From the NCBI GenBank assembly GCA_022599915.1, contig JAHZLH010000032.1:1-36873 (forward strand): DNA of 36,873 bases. The letters run 5' to 3'. The translations under genes and the position numbers were made by a program. This DNA is from Actinomycetes bacterium (GTDB lineage Bacteria > Actinomycetota > Actinomycetes > S36-B12 > GCA-2699445). The notes below the pieces were generated by a model. The model was not told where the DNA came from and ran no database searches. It saw nothing but the letters and a program-made list of their open reading frames with translations. Shown here piece after piece: positions 9,974-19,235 of this stretch. The first letter of the stretch is position 1. Every line of letters begins with the position of its first letter.

Positions 9974-10195
9974 GTCGGTCCGTCTCCGATCTCGGGGGCT
10001 CCCCTGAACCATAGTCGCCCCCGCGCAGTTAGGCCGCGAGCGATACCTGCTGAGCGGGAACTCAACCGTCGGATTCCGAAGCGGCCGAACCCGACACTCC
10101 AATCGGGTTGGTAGGTATTGCGGTACGCCGACCCGAAATGTCACACTTTCGGTGTCGCGGTGACCCGAACGAGGCATCGACGATGTGGAGGCATC

Positions 10196-11035
10196 ATGTC
10201 ATCCGATTCGCCGTCTTCAGTTTACGGCAGCATCACCGGTCGCCGGATTTCCATTACTGATCTCGCTCGCGCGAAAGTCGCTGAGGAGAAGTGGACCATG
10301 GTCACCGCCTACGACGCGCTGGTCGCCGGGACCTTGGAAGAGGCTGGTGTACCAGTACTACTCGTAGGCGACTCTGCCGCGATGGTGGTTTTCGGTCACG
10401 ATTCCACGCTGCCGGTCACCTTGGACGAGATGGTCATGCTGACCGCGGGGGTGGTCCGGGGCACCCAACGCAGCCTGGTGGTGGCAGACCTGCCCTTCGG
10501 CAGCTACCAGGAATCACCGGAGCAGGCGCTGCGCTCCGCCACCCGGTTGATGAAGGAAGCCGGCGCGCAAGCGGTCAAATTGGAAGGTGGCGAGCGGGTC
10601 GCGCCACATATCCGGCTACTCGTGGAATCCGGTATCCCAGTGATGGCACACGTGGGGTTGACACCGCAGTCGGTGAATACCCTCGGTGGCTACCGCGTGC
10701 AAGGGCGCGGCGAAGCAGGACACCAACTGCTAGATGACGCCCTGGCAGTGCAAGAGGCGGGCGCATTTGCTGTCGTCTTGGAGGTCGTGCCGCGTGATCT
10801 CGCCGAGCGGGTCACCAAAGAGCTGGACATTCCCACCATCGGGATTGGTGCGGGCCGCGGAACTGACGCGCAAGTTCTAGTGTGGCAGGACCTTTTGGGT
10901 CTGACTCCAGGCAAGAAGCCGAAGTTCGTGCAACCCTATGCCGACCTACGCGGCGTGATCGTCGACGCGGTGCAGGCCTGGCGGCAGGACGTCACCGACG
11001 AGGTCTACCCCGATATCGACCACTCCTACAGTTAG
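10196..11035 (+). CDS. panB: 3-methyl-2-oxobutanoate hydroxymethyltransferase
   Basis: First committed step of pantothenate/coenzyme A synthesis: transfers a hydroxymethyl group from methylene-tetrahydrofolate to 2-oxoisovalerate. A 279-residue TIM-barrel protein with the family signatures MVTAYDA, LLVGDS (metal-binding Asp), VKLEGG, MAHVGLTPQSV and GIGAG. The start is the ATG giving MSSDSPSS, preceded by GTGGAGG five bases upstream; an upstream in-frame ATG would add 26 atypical residues. No other pan gene is adjacent. Confidence 0.95.
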   Translation: MSSDSPSSVYGSITGRRISITDLARAKVAEEKWTMVTAYDALVAGTLEEAGVPVLLVGDSAAMVVFGHDSTLPVTLDEMVMLTAGVVRGTQRSLVVADLPFGSYQESPEQALRSATRLMKEAGAQAVKLEGGERVAPHIRLLVESGIPVMAHVGLTPQSVNTLGGYRVQGRGEAGHQLLDDALAVQEAGAFAVVLEVVPRDLAERVTKELDIPTIGIGAGRGTDAQVLVWQDLLGLTPGKKPKFVQPYADLRGVIVDAVQAWRQDVTDEVYPDIDHSYS

Positions 11036-11076
11036 CCGACCAGTCGCCTAGACCGCTGGTTCCGGGGCAACACAAC

Positions 11077-11775
11077 CTAGTCCACGTCAGTGATGCGAAT
11101 GCCTGCGTGCGCCTTGTAGCGGCGATTGATCGAGATCAGGTTCGCAGTTAGCGCTTCGATCTGGGCACAGTTACGCAACCGTCCCCCGTAAATGCCCCGC
11201 ATCCCGGGGATGCGACCGGCGAGATCTTGAACCGCGTCGGTGGCTTCCCGCTGGTCACCCAGCACCAACGTGTCGGTGTCGACTGTCGCCAGCTCCCGAT
11301 CTCGCAGCAGAACGGAACTCACGTTGTGAAATGCTCCCACCACCGCACTACCGGGCAGCAGTTGCTGGGCCTGCTCTGCCGCTGAGCCTTCCGGCACCCG
11401 CAACGCATAGGCGCCACGCTTATCGAAACCGAGCGGGTTCACGCAATCAATAACGATCTTGCCCGCTAGTTCCCCGGCCAGATCCGCCAGTAGCGCTTCG
11501 TGACCACCCCAAGGCACCGCCACGACCGCGACGTCACAAACTTCGGCGACGGACGTATTCAGACCGCCAGTGACACCGGCACCTAGCTCGGCAGCCGCCT
11601 CGTGCGCTCGCGCATCATCTCGGGATCCGATCAGCACCGAGAGACCAGCTGCTGACCAGCGGTAAGCCAGCCCGAGACCTTGATCGCCAGTACCGCCCAA
11701 GATTCCAATCAACGGCTTATCCGGCAGTTCGGCTAGTTGGATCCCATCAGGTGCGTCGGCCATGGTGGCGCTCAC
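11077..11775 (-). CDS. npdG: F420-dependent NADP oxidoreductase (NpdG-type)
   Basis: Moves hydride between the deazaflavin cofactor F420 and NADP. The N-terminal Rossmann signature is GILGGTGDQGLGLAYRWSAAG (about 23-43), followed by SRD at the end of beta-2, matching NADP rather than NAD use. Further family features are VVAVPWGGHEALL, DCVNPLGF, GAFHNVSS and a C-terminal helix ending NRRYKAHAGIR. The 232 residues fit the family. The GTG start overlaps the stop of the upstream CoA-transferase gene by four bases (GTGA), so the two are translated together. It implies that the host makes F420. Confidence 0.92.
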   Translation of the reverse strand: MSATMADAPDGIQLAELPDKPLIGILGGTGDQGLGLAYRWSAAGLSVLIGSRDDARAHEAAAELGAGVTGGLNTSVAEVCDVAVVAVPWGGHEALLADLAGELAGKIVIDCVNPLGFDKRGAYALRVPEGSAAEQAQQLLPGSAVVGAFHNVSSVLLRDRELATVDTDTLVLGDQREATDAVQDLAGRIPGMRGIYGGRLRNCAQIEALTANLISINRRYKAHAGIRITDVD

Positions 11776-12914
11776 TCGTCCTCTCCCCCGGCAACCCGCG
11801 TCGCCAGCTCCTCATCAATACCCCAGTGCTGCAGGGCCTGCTTGCCATGCGCCATATCCGCACGCGGCACTGCCTGTCCCGGAGTACGCGACAGTCGGGG
11901 TGCTGGTCCCGGTTGCAACGGATTGGTCGGCAACAACGTCTTTCTTGCGGCCAGTTGCGGATGCTGCGCCGCTTCGGTGAGGGAGCGCACCGCGGTGACA
12001 CACGCATCGGTGCCCGCAAACTGCTGCTCCCAGTCATCCCGTGACCGGCTGGCGATCCGGTAGGTGAAAATCTGCCGCAGGTCCGGCCAGCGCTCCCGGT
12101 CGTACTGCTGGGGCAGGTCGGTCTCAGTCAGCTCCAATCCAGCTATGAACTCCGCGTAGAACTTCGGCTCGAGGCAACCCACTGCCAGATAGCCACCATC
12201 GGCGCATTCATAGACGTCATAGAACGGTGCACCGGTGTCGAGCAGGTTTTCCCCTGGTGCTGTGGCATCCCAGAGACCTTGACCGGCCATCGAATAGACC
12301 AGCATCATCAAATAGGCCGCGCCATCCACCATCGCGGCGTCCACAATTTGGCCCTTGCCGGACTGCTGCCGTTCCCAGAGCGCAGCCAACACCCCCACCA
12401 GCAGGAACATGGCACCCCCGCCAAAATCGCCAGCAATGTTGACCGGCGGCACTGGGGCCTGCCCGGAACGGGCGAAACTGCCGAGGGCTCCTGCGGCAGC
12501 AATGTAGTTAATGTCGTGTCCCGCCTGTTGAGCCATCGGGCCGTCCTGACCCCACCCGGTCATCCGACCGATGATCAACTTGGGGTTACGCGCCAGCAAC
12601 TCCTGTGGGTCCAGTCCGAGGCGTTCCATGACGCCAGGTCGATAACCCTCCAGCAGCACATCGGCACGGTCGGCTAATCGGCGAGCAACCGCCAGTCCAT
12701 CCGGATCTCGCAGATCGACAGTTACCGCTGACCGGCCGCGCAGGTGAATAGCGCTATCGGCATCGACAACCCCCAGTTGCGGTCCCGGCGCCTCAATCCG
12801 CAGAACATCCGCACCTAAGTCAGCAAGTAGCCCACCCGCAAACGGCACCGGACCAATCGCGTTCATTTCCAATACCCGCAGTCCCACAAGCGGGCCAGTA
12901 CGTTCCACAGTCAC
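11772..12914 (-). CDS. CoA-transferase family III protein (CaiB/BaiF; AMACR-like)
   Basis: A 380-residue family III CoA-transferase or racemase. It resembles alpha-methylacyl-CoA racemase: VGLRVLEMNAIGPVPFAGGLLADLGADVLRIE at the N-terminus, DLRDPDG, LLEGYRPGVMERLGL, the GWGQDGP loop, and the GQIVDAAMVDGAAYL stretch carrying the conserved catalytic-region aspartates. Racemases of this family act on 2-methylacyl-CoA in branched fatty-acid oxidation, but transferases of the same fold look alike, so the racemase call is inferred. It starts at GTG and is coupled to npdG by a GTGA overlap. Confidence 0.88.
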   Translation of the reverse strand: MTVERTGPLVGLRVLEMNAIGPVPFAGGLLADLGADVLRIEAPGPQLGVVDADSAIHLRGRSAVTVDLRDPDGLAVARRLADRADVLLEGYRPGVMERLGLDPQELLARNPKLIIGRMTGWGQDGPMAQQAGHDINYIAAAGALGSFARSGQAPVPPVNIAGDFGGGAMFLLVGVLAALWERQQSGKGQIVDAAMVDGAAYLMMLVYSMAGQGLWDATAPGENLLDTGAPFYDVYECADGGYLAVGCLEPKFYAEFIAGLELTETDLPQQYDRERWPDLRQIFTYRIASRSRDDWEQQFAGTDACVTAVRSLTEAAQHPQLAARKTLLPTNPLQPGPAPRLSRTPGQAVPRADMAHGKQALQHWGIDEELATRVAGGEDE

Positions 12915-12926
12915 AGTGAGAGTCGA

Positions 12927-13115
12927 CTAGGAATCGCTCGGGGGGCGCCCATTCCACTCGTCCTCGTCCCGGTCCCATTGCTCGTTGCGCTCCCGAGCAA
13001 TCTCCAGGGCGTTAGCCGCCTCTTCTTTGGTGTCGAACGGGCCCAACCGCTCCGAGTTCGGGCAACCCTCGGTCTCCACTCGCTGATGAACCAGGCAATA
13101 CCACCACTGGGACAT
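12927..13115 (-). CDS. Small conserved SPOR-like protein
   Basis: A 62-residue acidic protein with WYCLVH near the N-terminus, a Cys, then LGPFDTKEEAANALEIARERNEQWD. The pattern of a beta strand, 'GPF-T-EEA' turn and a long helix is that of a short SPOR-like domain, and similar small proteins are found near map in many actinobacteria. Start supported by AAGGAGA five bases upstream of the ATG. It lies 13 bases before the CoA-transferase start on the same strand. Function unknown; peptidoglycan binding is not shown. Confidence 0.7.
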   Translation of the reverse strand: MSQWWYCLVHQRVETEGCPNSERLGPFDTKEEAANALEIARERNEQWDRDEDEWNGRPPSDS

Positions 13116-13192
13116 ACGGTCTCCTTACTTAGAACCACCCGCAGCCTATCGGCGCGCACCCCGGTTAGGGCAACCCATGCCAGAATCAACCT

Positions 13193-14068
13193 ATGACTGC
13201 CGCATCCTCACGGGTCCTCGCCCCAGGAAGAATCTCGCCGCGCCGCTCGGTACCAGAAGCGATCACCCGCCCGGAGTACGTCGATCGACCAGCACCAGCC
13301 CCCTACACCGGTCCCGAGGTGAAAGATGCCGAAACGATCGAACGGATGCGTATCGCGGGCCGGATCGCCGCCAACGCGCTGCAGGAGGTAGGGCGGGCAG
13401 CCGTGCCCGGCGTTACGACTGACGAACTAGACCGAATTGGTCATGAGTTCCTGTTGGACCACAACGCCTATCCGTCCACGCTGGGATATCGCGGATTTCC
13501 CAAGTCGCTGTGCACCTCGTTGAATGAAGTTATCTGCCACGGTATCCCGGACACGACAGTTCTCGAGGACGGCGACATCTGCAATGTGGACATCACCGCC
13601 TACATCGGTAGCGTGCACGGTGACACGAATGCCACCTTTCTGGTGGGCAATGTCGACGACGAGTCGCGGCTACTGGTGGAGCGCACCTACGAGGCCACCA
13701 TGCGCGCGATCAAGATGGTTGCGCCAGGTCGACCGCTCAACGTGATCGGCCGGGTCATCGAGTCGTATGCCAAGCGGTTCAACTACGGCGTAGTCCGAGA
13801 CTTCACCGGTCACGGCATCGGCACCGCTTTCCACACCGGGTTGATCGTTCCGCATTACGACAGCCCTGATCTGGATGTAGTCATGGAAACCGGCATGACG
13901 TTCACTATCGAACCCATGATCACGCTGGGAACCCACGAATACGACTTGTGGGATGACGACTGGACCGTCACCACGCAGGACAAACTGCGGACCGCGCAGT
14001 TCGAACACACCCTGGTCGTGACCGGCTCCGGTAGCGAGATCCTCACCCAACCGGACAACGTCGAGTGA
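13193..14068 (+). CDS. map: Methionine aminopeptidase, type I
   Basis: Removes the N-terminal methionine of new proteins. 291 residues including an actinobacterial N-terminal extension with a proline-rich linker. The five metal ligands of the pita-bread fold are visible: Asp in CNVDIT, Asp in GDTNATF, His in GHGIG, Glu in FTIEPM and Glu in QFEHT; the substrate-site His is in VICHGIPD. The zinc-finger N-terminus of some MetAP1 enzymes is absent. Followed 80 bases later by polyphosphate glucokinase on the same strand, a common actinobacterial pairing. Confidence 0.96.
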   Translation: MTAASSRVLAPGRISPRRSVPEAITRPEYVDRPAPAPYTGPEVKDAETIERMRIAGRIAANALQEVGRAAVPGVTTDELDRIGHEFLLDHNAYPSTLGYRGFPKSLCTSLNEVICHGIPDTTVLEDGDICNVDITAYIGSVHGDTNATFLVGNVDDESRLLVERTYEATMRAIKMVAPGRPLNVIGRVIESYAKRFNYGVVRDFTGHGIGTAFHTGLIVPHYDSPDLDVVMETGMTFTIEPMITLGTHEYDLWDDDWTVTTQDKLRTAQFEHTLVVTGSGSEILTQPDNVE

Positions 14069-14148
14069 TTGCGAGCATTCCGCCGCTGAGCCTGCAAGAG
14101 TAGCCACCACCAGCCCGCTTGTGCGGGCGTACTCGGAATGGAGCAGGG

Positions 14149-14934
14149 ATGGCTACGAAGTTGCCCGGACAGTCCACTTGGCCGAAGAACGTCAAGACCT
14201 TGGCTGTCGATATTGGTGGGTCAGGTATTAAGGCGTCGGTCTTGGATCGAGATGGCAACATGCTCACCGAACGGGTGCGGGTCGATACTCCTTATCCCTG
14301 CCCGCCGGAGCAGTTAGTCGCGAAAATCCAGCAGCTGTGTGATGACCTCCCGCGCTCGCAACGGGTCTCCGTTGGGTTTCCCGGTGTGATCCGAGGCGGG
14401 AAGGTGCTGCGGGTAACCGCGCTATCGCGGTTAGAGTACGGCGGGCCCACCGATCCCGGTATGGCGGCGCACTGGCACGGCTATCCACTGGCGAACAACC
14501 TGGCCGAGATGTTCGAAACCCCCACAAAAGTCGTCAACGATGCCGACATGCAAGGGTGTGCCGTCGCGGAGGGGAACGGCTTTGAGTTTGTGATGACCCT
14601 GGGTACCGGCGTGGGAACCGCAGTGTTCAACGACGGCGTCTTGCTCCCGCACATGGAACTATCCCACGGCTCTTTCCGCAAGGGCCTGTCGGTGGACATC
14701 GCCCTAGGAAACGCCGCTCGCAAGCAGATCGGGAAGAAAAAGTGGCGCAAGCGAGTGCTAGAGGCCATCAACTGGTTTGACGCAATGTTCTTGTACGACA
14801 CCATTTACATCGGTGGCGGCAACGCCAAACATATGCTGACTGAATCTCTCCCCGACAACGCAAAAGTCGTACCCAACTCTGCTGGCATCACCGGTGGAGT
14901 TCGGGTGTGGGACCTCGCCACTGAGACCAGCTGA
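14149..14934 (+). CDS. ppgK: Polyphosphate glucokinase (ROK family)
   Basis: Phosphorylates glucose with inorganic polyphosphate, usually also ATP. 261 residues, the length of actinobacterial PPGK. It shows the phosphate-1 motif LAVDIGGSGIKASVLD, a RVSVGFPGVI stretch, NDADMQG with the catalytic Asp, and the nucleotide/polyP site TLGTGVGTAVF; the basic KQIGKKKWRKRV run is typical of PPGK and rare in ordinary glucokinases. The start is the ATG of MATKLPGQ, with GGAG five bases upstream. The classic ROK zinc cysteine cluster is absent, as in other PPGK proteins. Confidence 0.94.
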   Translation: MATKLPGQSTWPKNVKTLAVDIGGSGIKASVLDRDGNMLTERVRVDTPYPCPPEQLVAKIQQLCDDLPRSQRVSVGFPGVIRGGKVLRVTALSRLEYGGPTDPGMAAHWHGYPLANNLAEMFETPTKVVNDADMQGCAVAEGNGFEFVMTLGTGVGTAVFNDGVLLPHMELSHGSFRKGLSVDIALGNAARKQIGKKKWRKRVLEAINWFDAMFLYDTIYIGGGNAKHMLTESLPDNAKVVPNSAGITGGVRVWDLATETS

Positions 14935-14948
14935 CCACTAGCTGCTGG

Positions 14949-14964
14949 GCTGGTCATGACCAGC
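14949..14964. repeat. Perfect 16-bp palindrome
   Basis: GCTGGTCATGACCAGC is a perfect inverted repeat with no spacer, just after the ppgK stop. It could be a protein-binding site or part of the transcript end; a terminator hairpin follows ten bases later. Confidence 0.5.
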
Positions 14965-14973
14965 TCGCACAGC

Positions 14974-15015
14974 AACGCCCCCGGACCACTCGCTGCTGGA
15001 GGATCCGGGGGCGTT
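14974..15015. terminator. Bidirectional terminator-like hairpin
   Basis: Arms AACGCCCCCGGA (14974-14985) and TCCGGGGGCGTT (15004-15015) are a perfect 12-bp inverted repeat with an 18-base loop. It sits between the convergent ppgK and M15-peptidase genes, so it can serve both. T tracts are short. Confidence 0.7.
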
Positions 15016-15023
15016 GATCGGGT

Positions 15024-15560
15024 CTACTTAAAAGCCACGTGTACGTGGTCGTAGTGACCAGGCGTACAGCCGCCTCGGTTCATAGGACGCCAGTCCTTCA
15101 GTTTCTTCTTGCCGGAACCGGCAGCCCAGTACTTGTTCTCCCAGATGAGATAGCGCACGCCGTGTTTCTTGGCGTTCTTCATCATGTACCTCGCTACCTG
15201 GTCACCGGTCTTCCGGTTCTGGGTACAACTGCCGTTTAGGTTGGTCATCACGTCCAACGCTCTCTCGGCGGACGGATGATGTCCGCCGTACGAACTAATC
15301 AGCTGCACCTTCTTGAACCGGGACGCTGCGCAGCGACCAGCAAGTGTGGCATCAACCGTGTAGCTGAACCGCCGCTCGTTAAACCGCCTGTTGTTCTTGC
15401 AGCCCTTGTAGAAGGGCTTCTTGGCCTTTGCTTTGACCGCCGACGGGGCGGCGCCGGTTTGACTCTCGCCCGCCGTCGATGCGGGGGCGGTCGCGGTCAC
15501 TCCTGCGAACATCGCGCTGGTTGCAAGAATAGTTCCAGCTATGGCGCTTGTTGCTCTCAT
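15024..15560 (-). CDS. Secreted M15-like (ARB_07466-type) peptidase-fold protein
   Basis: A 178-residue exported protein with a signal peptide (MRATSAIAGTILATSAMFAG, cut near Ala-Ser) and a C-terminal domain resembling the VanY/DD-carboxypeptidase fold. Zinc-ligand pattern: His and Asp in HHPSAERALDVM (about 95 and 103) and His in the terminal YDHVHVAF. Between them, GDQVARYMMKNAKKHGVRYLIWENKYW is typical of the ARB_07466-like branch. It probably acts on peptidoglycan peptides outside the membrane. The ATG chosen has GAGGAG ten bases upstream; a GTG six codons earlier is the alternative. Confidence 0.78.
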   Translation of the reverse strand: MRATSAIAGTILATSAMFAGVTATAPASTAGESQTGAAPSAVKAKAKKPFYKGCKNNRRFNERRFSYTVDATLAGRCAASRFKKVQLISSYGGHHPSAERALDVMTNLNGSCTQNRKTGDQVARYMMKNAKKHGVRYLIWENKYWAAGSGKKKLKDWRPMNRGGCTPGHYDHVHVAFK

Positions 15561-15578
15561 GACTTCATCACTCCTCAC

Positions 15579-15971
15579 TCGTCAGTACCGAAGTTCGGCA
15601 CCCAGTGATGATGTGCCCTTCTAGGACCGAATCGCTACATTTCTGCGACATAAGTGAGATAGAGCACCATTGCGGAATCCGTGGAAAACCTGACCCCTGA
15701 CGCTTCGTGCGGAGACACGACCCCGCATTCACGCTCAAATGCAGGCTCTTTGGGGCACGAATGGAGTAATGGTTACTCTTCGTGGTGCTTTTACTGCGAA
15801 AACAGCTGTTTGCGTGACATTCGATTACCGAACATGTCGCACGTATGTCGCAGCCATGTATCAGTTCGTTGCCACGCAAGTCAGTCGATGATCGCGAGTT
15901 AGGTGGTTAGGCGGCCTGCAGTCGACCCGTTCGTGCCACCCCGCCAAGTCCAAGTCTCAACGGCGACCGGC
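15579..15971. other. Intergenic region without a recognised gene
   Basis: About 390 bases between the M15-like gene and rnpB, AT-richer than its surroundings. Short open frames exist on both strands but show no domain, good start site or codon bias. It probably contains the promoter of the secreted peptidase. Confidence 0.5.
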
Positions 15972-16357
15972 GGACGAGTCGGTCTGTAAGCCGGATTCTG
16001 TCCCGGTTGCCCGGGGGCGACCATCCATCTGCGACTGCCGTTGCCGGCAGCCTGATGCAGCCCACCCGCGAACTCGGGCGGGCAGCCCTCAATCGTTCGC
16101 GCAGCCGACGCCAGGCGCCGACCTCTTGGCCTTGCTCCAGGTGGGGTTTACCAAGCCGCCCGGGTCACCCCGGCCGCTGGTGGTCTCTTACACCACCGTT
16201 TCACCCTTACCGCCCGAAGGCGGCGGTCTATTCTCTGTGGCACTGTCCCGCGGATCGCTCCGGATGGGCGTTAGCCATCACCCTGCCCTGGGGAGTCCGG
16301 ACTTTCCTCGATACTTCCGCTAGGCAGAAACATCGCGGCCGCCCGACCGACTCGTCC
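15972..16357 (-). ncRNA. rnpB: RNase P RNA (bacterial type A)
   Basis: Catalytic RNA that matures tRNA 5' ends. On the minus strand the conserved block GAGGAAAGTCCGGACTCC lies at about 16292-16309 near the 5' end and ACAGAATCCGGCTTACAG near the 3' end; together they form the P4 core. The ends are set by helix P1: ACGAGTCGG at about 16347-16355 pairs with CCGACTCGT at about 15974-15982. Other RNase P landmarks are GGGTGAAACGGTGGTGTAAGAG and GGTAAACCCCACC. The length of about 386 nt is normal. Confidence 0.95.
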
Positions 16358-16439
16358 GAGACAAGAATACGCAATTTGCAGTGGCAACCTCTACCACTCG
16401 GACCACGGCAGCCTCAACCAATCCGGGATCCGCCGCTGG

Positions 16440-17165
16440 TTAGCTGGCGTCTCGAATCAGGATGCAGCCACACTCGTCACACCAGACCACCTCGTCGGCA
16501 GCCGCTGCTTCCACCGCGGCAGCCTCAACTGGCGGGATGCTCAACCGACAACCCAGACAGCGACCGTTGACGAACTGTGCCGCGGCGATACCCATGGCAT
16601 TGCGCGACTGGCGATAGGCGGAAATGAGGTCCGTGGCAATGGCTGCCGCTAGCTCCGTGACTGCTTGCTGGTGCTCGTGTGCCGACTGACGTAACTGAAT
16701 CAACTCTGAATCACGATCTGCTTGGGCAGCGGTCATGGCCATCTCGGCATCGGAGACTTGCTGTTCAGCAGTGGCCAGTCGCTCCTTGATCCCTTCTTGC
16801 CGTTCCATCAAATCCAACTCGGCATCCTCAGCATCCGCGATCCGGCGCTGAAGTGCCTGAGCTTCGTGGGCCAACTCTCGCTGCACCTTAGCGCTCGCGC
16901 CGGAGTTCATCGCCTGCTCATCCCGCCGCTTGCGCTGCTGCAGGCGATCCAAATCCTGCTCCGCACGTTTGATTTCGCGCGTGAGATCCTCAGCCTCGGT
17001 ACGCAGCCGGACCAGTTCGGCGCTCAAATCACGCAGCCCGACCGTCAACTCCTCGACACGCACCGCCACCGGCGAACTCTTGATCGCGGCGGCCACCAGT
17101 TCCGCTTCGATCTCATGACGCTGCAACTCCAACAACTGCAACTGCTGTGCTGCCGCCGCCTTCAT
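16440..17165 (-). CDS. C4-type zinc ribbon / coiled-coil protein
   Basis: A 241-residue protein: a long heptad-rich coiled coil (about 5-185, rich in Glu, Gln, Arg, Ala and Leu) followed by a C-terminal zinc ribbon with CLGC and CDEC pairs about 30 residues apart. This matches the actinobacterial/chlamydial CdsZ-like zinc ribbon family (DUF164-like), thought to bind nucleic acid. Its ATG overlaps the stop of the Nif3-family gene (ATGA), a conserved pairing in actinobacteria. rnpB follows 82 bases downstream on the same strand. Confidence 0.88.
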   Translation of the reverse strand: MKAAAAQQLQLLELQRHEIEAELVAAAIKSSPVAVRVEELTVGLRDLSAELVRLRTEAEDLTREIKRAEQDLDRLQQRKRRDEQAMNSGASAKVQRELAHEAQALQRRIADAEDAELDLMERQEGIKERLATAEQQVSDAEMAMTAAQADRDSELIQLRQSAHEHQQAVTELAAAIATDLISAYRQSRNAMGIAAAQFVNGRCLGCRLSIPPVEAAAVEAAAADEVVWCDECGCILIRDAS

Positions 17166-18319
17166 CGATGCCCACCAGTAATGCTGAAGGTCCAAGGATC
17201 AGTGTTGATCTGCGACACCTGCGTCACGATCTGCCCGCCTTCCGATGCGATGCGTTCGATAAGCTCATCTGCTGCTGCCTGCAACCACAACCACTCCCCT
17301 GCCCAATGCGCAATATCCAGCAACGCAATTTGACTGTCAGCCCGAAACTCTGACGCCGGATGGTGCCGCAAGTCGCTGGTGATATAAGCGTCCACGTCGC
17401 TGCGGCGGACATCAGCCAGCAGTGAATCACCAGCCCCGCCACACACCGCCACCTTGTGAATCAGTGCTTTGGGGTCACCTGCAACTCTCACCCCATGTGC
17501 AGTAGCGGGTAGCGCACTAGCCAACCGCTCAGCGAAATCAGCCAGAGTCGCCTCAGCGACCGCTCCGATTCGTCCCAGGCCCCGCTCACCCGGGACAGCA
17601 ACGCCATCGACAACCGTGAAGGCCGGTTCCTCGTAGGGGTGTTCACGTCGCAACGCGTGTACGACATCGCTGATTCTTTCCTGCGGCAAGACCATCTCTA
17701 CTCGCCGCTGATCCACCCGCTCCAACGCCCCTACTTTTCCTATGGTGGGATCAGCGCCCGGCAGCGGCCGGAATTGCCCGGTGCCATCGGTCCAATATGC
17801 ACAGAAGTCGTAGTGGTCGGTCCGACCCGCACCGGCTGCTGCCATCGCCGCGATCAGCGGATCGGTGTGGTCAGCCGCATCGTGGACCACAATCCGAGCT
17901 AGTGGCACCTCCGGCAACGGTCGCAGCGGTACGCGCTCCACTCGCATTCCCACCGCATCAGCTAACGCGTCGTTTACACCGCCGATCGCCGAATCAGCAT
18001 TCGTGTGCATGGTGAGCAAGCCACAACCGGCCTGGATGAGTTGATGGACCGCCCGGCCCTTGGCAGTGTTAGCGGCGACCGAGTGCACCCCGCGCAAAAG
18101 CAGCGGGTGGTGGGTGACCAATAGATCGAAACCACCAGCGGCTGCCTCATCGATAACGGCTGGTAACGGGTCCACAGCGAACAGCACCTTGGTGACCAGC
18201 TGATCCGGGTCTCCGGTCACTAATCCCACCCGATCCCAGTCCTCGGCGATACTGGGATCGAATCGCTGTTCCAGTGCGGCGACCACCTCGGCCAATGACA
18301 GCGCTGAAGACTCGGACAC
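17162..18319 (-). CDS. Nif3-like dinuclear metal centre protein (YqfO/YbgI family)
   Basis: A 385-residue member of the NIF3 family, whose members bind two metal ions and form toroidal hexamers; some have GTP cyclohydrolase I type 2 annotations without firm proof. Metal ligands are visible in LVTHHPLLLRG, TMHTNADSA, and the C-terminal HWAGEWLW. The middle YqfO-type insertion (VVLPQERISDVVHALRREHPYEEPAF) is present, giving the long form. It is translationally coupled to the zinc-ribbon gene. Biological role unsettled in the family. Confidence 0.9.
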   Translation of the reverse strand: MSESSALSLAEVVAALEQRFDPSIAEDWDRVGLVTGDPDQLVTKVLFAVDPLPAVIDEAAAGGFDLLVTHHPLLLRGVHSVAANTAKGRAVHQLIQAGCGLLTMHTNADSAIGGVNDALADAVGMRVERVPLRPLPEVPLARIVVHDAADHTDPLIAAMAAAGAGRTDHYDFCAYWTDGTGQFRPLPGADPTIGKVGALERVDQRRVEMVLPQERISDVVHALRREHPYEEPAFTVVDGVAVPGERGLGRIGAVAEATLADFAERLASALPATAHGVRVAGDPKALIHKVAVCGGAGDSLLADVRRSDVDAYITSDLRHHPASEFRADSQIALLDIAHWAGEWLWLQAAADELIERIASEGGQIVTQVSQINTDPWTFSITGGHR

Positions 18320-18428
18320 GCTGGCAGCCTAGCGCCATAACGGCGGGATCGATGGCGGGTCTGCCAGTCCGAGCGAGGAAACCACACCGGGTGCCTGCCC
18401 ACCGACGGGCCGCAGCGACAATAGAGCG

Positions 18429-19235
18429 ATGATCGAGCGCATTGCCAAGTTGCTGGCCAAAGCGGAACGCGCCGCCACCCCCGCCGAAGCCCAGGCCTAC
18501 TTCGACAAGGCCCAGACACTCGCCACCGCTCACTCCATCAGTTTGGCGAAGGCACGCCTCACCACGACCGAAATCCGAATCTCACCGATCAACAAGCGCA
18601 TCCTGATCGGCGAGCCCCGGCGGCATGCCAACCGGCACCTGATCAACCTGATGTATGCAGTCGCTACCGCTAACGACCTGCAGATGGACATCGCTCACAA
18701 CTCCACCTACCTAATCTTGTTCGGCTTCCCCTCCGACATTGCCGCCGCAGAAATGATGTGGAGTCGGATCTCTACCCAAATGGTTCGCTACGGCGAAGAG
18801 TTCCTTGCCGCCGGGGAATGGCGTGCCGATGTGCGCCTCGTCCGGGACCGGCGACGAACACGAACCGCTCCGATGACTAAGCAAACCGCGCGAGCGCAAT
18901 ACTACGAATCTTTCATTGCTGAGGTACAGGCCCGATTGCACACAGCGCGGGAGCGTGAAATCGCGCAGCAGCGGCAGCGGGAAGCGCAGCAATCACAGAC
19001 CCAGGCTGCGAACGGTCCCACTGCTACTGGCACCGAGATCGCCCTGCGAGAGAAAGCCGCCGAAGTGGCCGACTACTACCAGCAATCTTCCGAAGCGCGC
19101 GGTTCCTGGCGCGGCGGCAGCCGCGTGCAGGGACTGTCACAGGCAGCCGAGCAGGCCGGGCGCCGAGATGCACATCGAGTCGCGTTACCCGGCACCGCCG
19201 AAGTCGCCGGTGGTCATCGGGAACTGCCGGCGTGA
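18429..19235 (+). CDS. DUF2786 domain protein
   Basis: A 268-residue protein starting with a DUF2786 domain (IERIAKLLAKAERAATPAEAQAYFDKAQ), a helical element found in actinobacterial and phage proteins. The middle (about 60-165) is conserved in this family; the rest is Gln/Arg/Glu-rich and probably helical (EREIAQQRQREAQQ). Function unknown. The stop overlaps the start of the following metalloprotease-like gene by four bases (GTGA), so the two act as a unit in actinobacteria. Confidence 0.82.
   Translation: MIERIAKLLAKAERAATPAEAQAYFDKAQTLATAHSISLAKARLTTTEIRISPINKRILIGEPRRHANRHLINLMYAVATANDLQMDIAHNSTYLILFGFPSDIAAAEMMWSRISTQMVRYGEEFLAAGEWRADVRLVRDRRRTRTAPMTKQTARAQYYESFIAEVQARLHTAREREIAQQRQREAQQSQTQAANGPTATGTEIALREKAAEVADYYQQSSEARGSWRGGSRVQGLSQAAEQAGRRDAHRVALPGTAEVAGGHRELPA

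Noticed and set aside
15681-15902. Cys-rich 73-codon plus-strand ORF in the gap before rnpB
   Set aside because: No ribosome site, codon bias or homologous motif; likely chance frame in AT-richer intergenic DNA.
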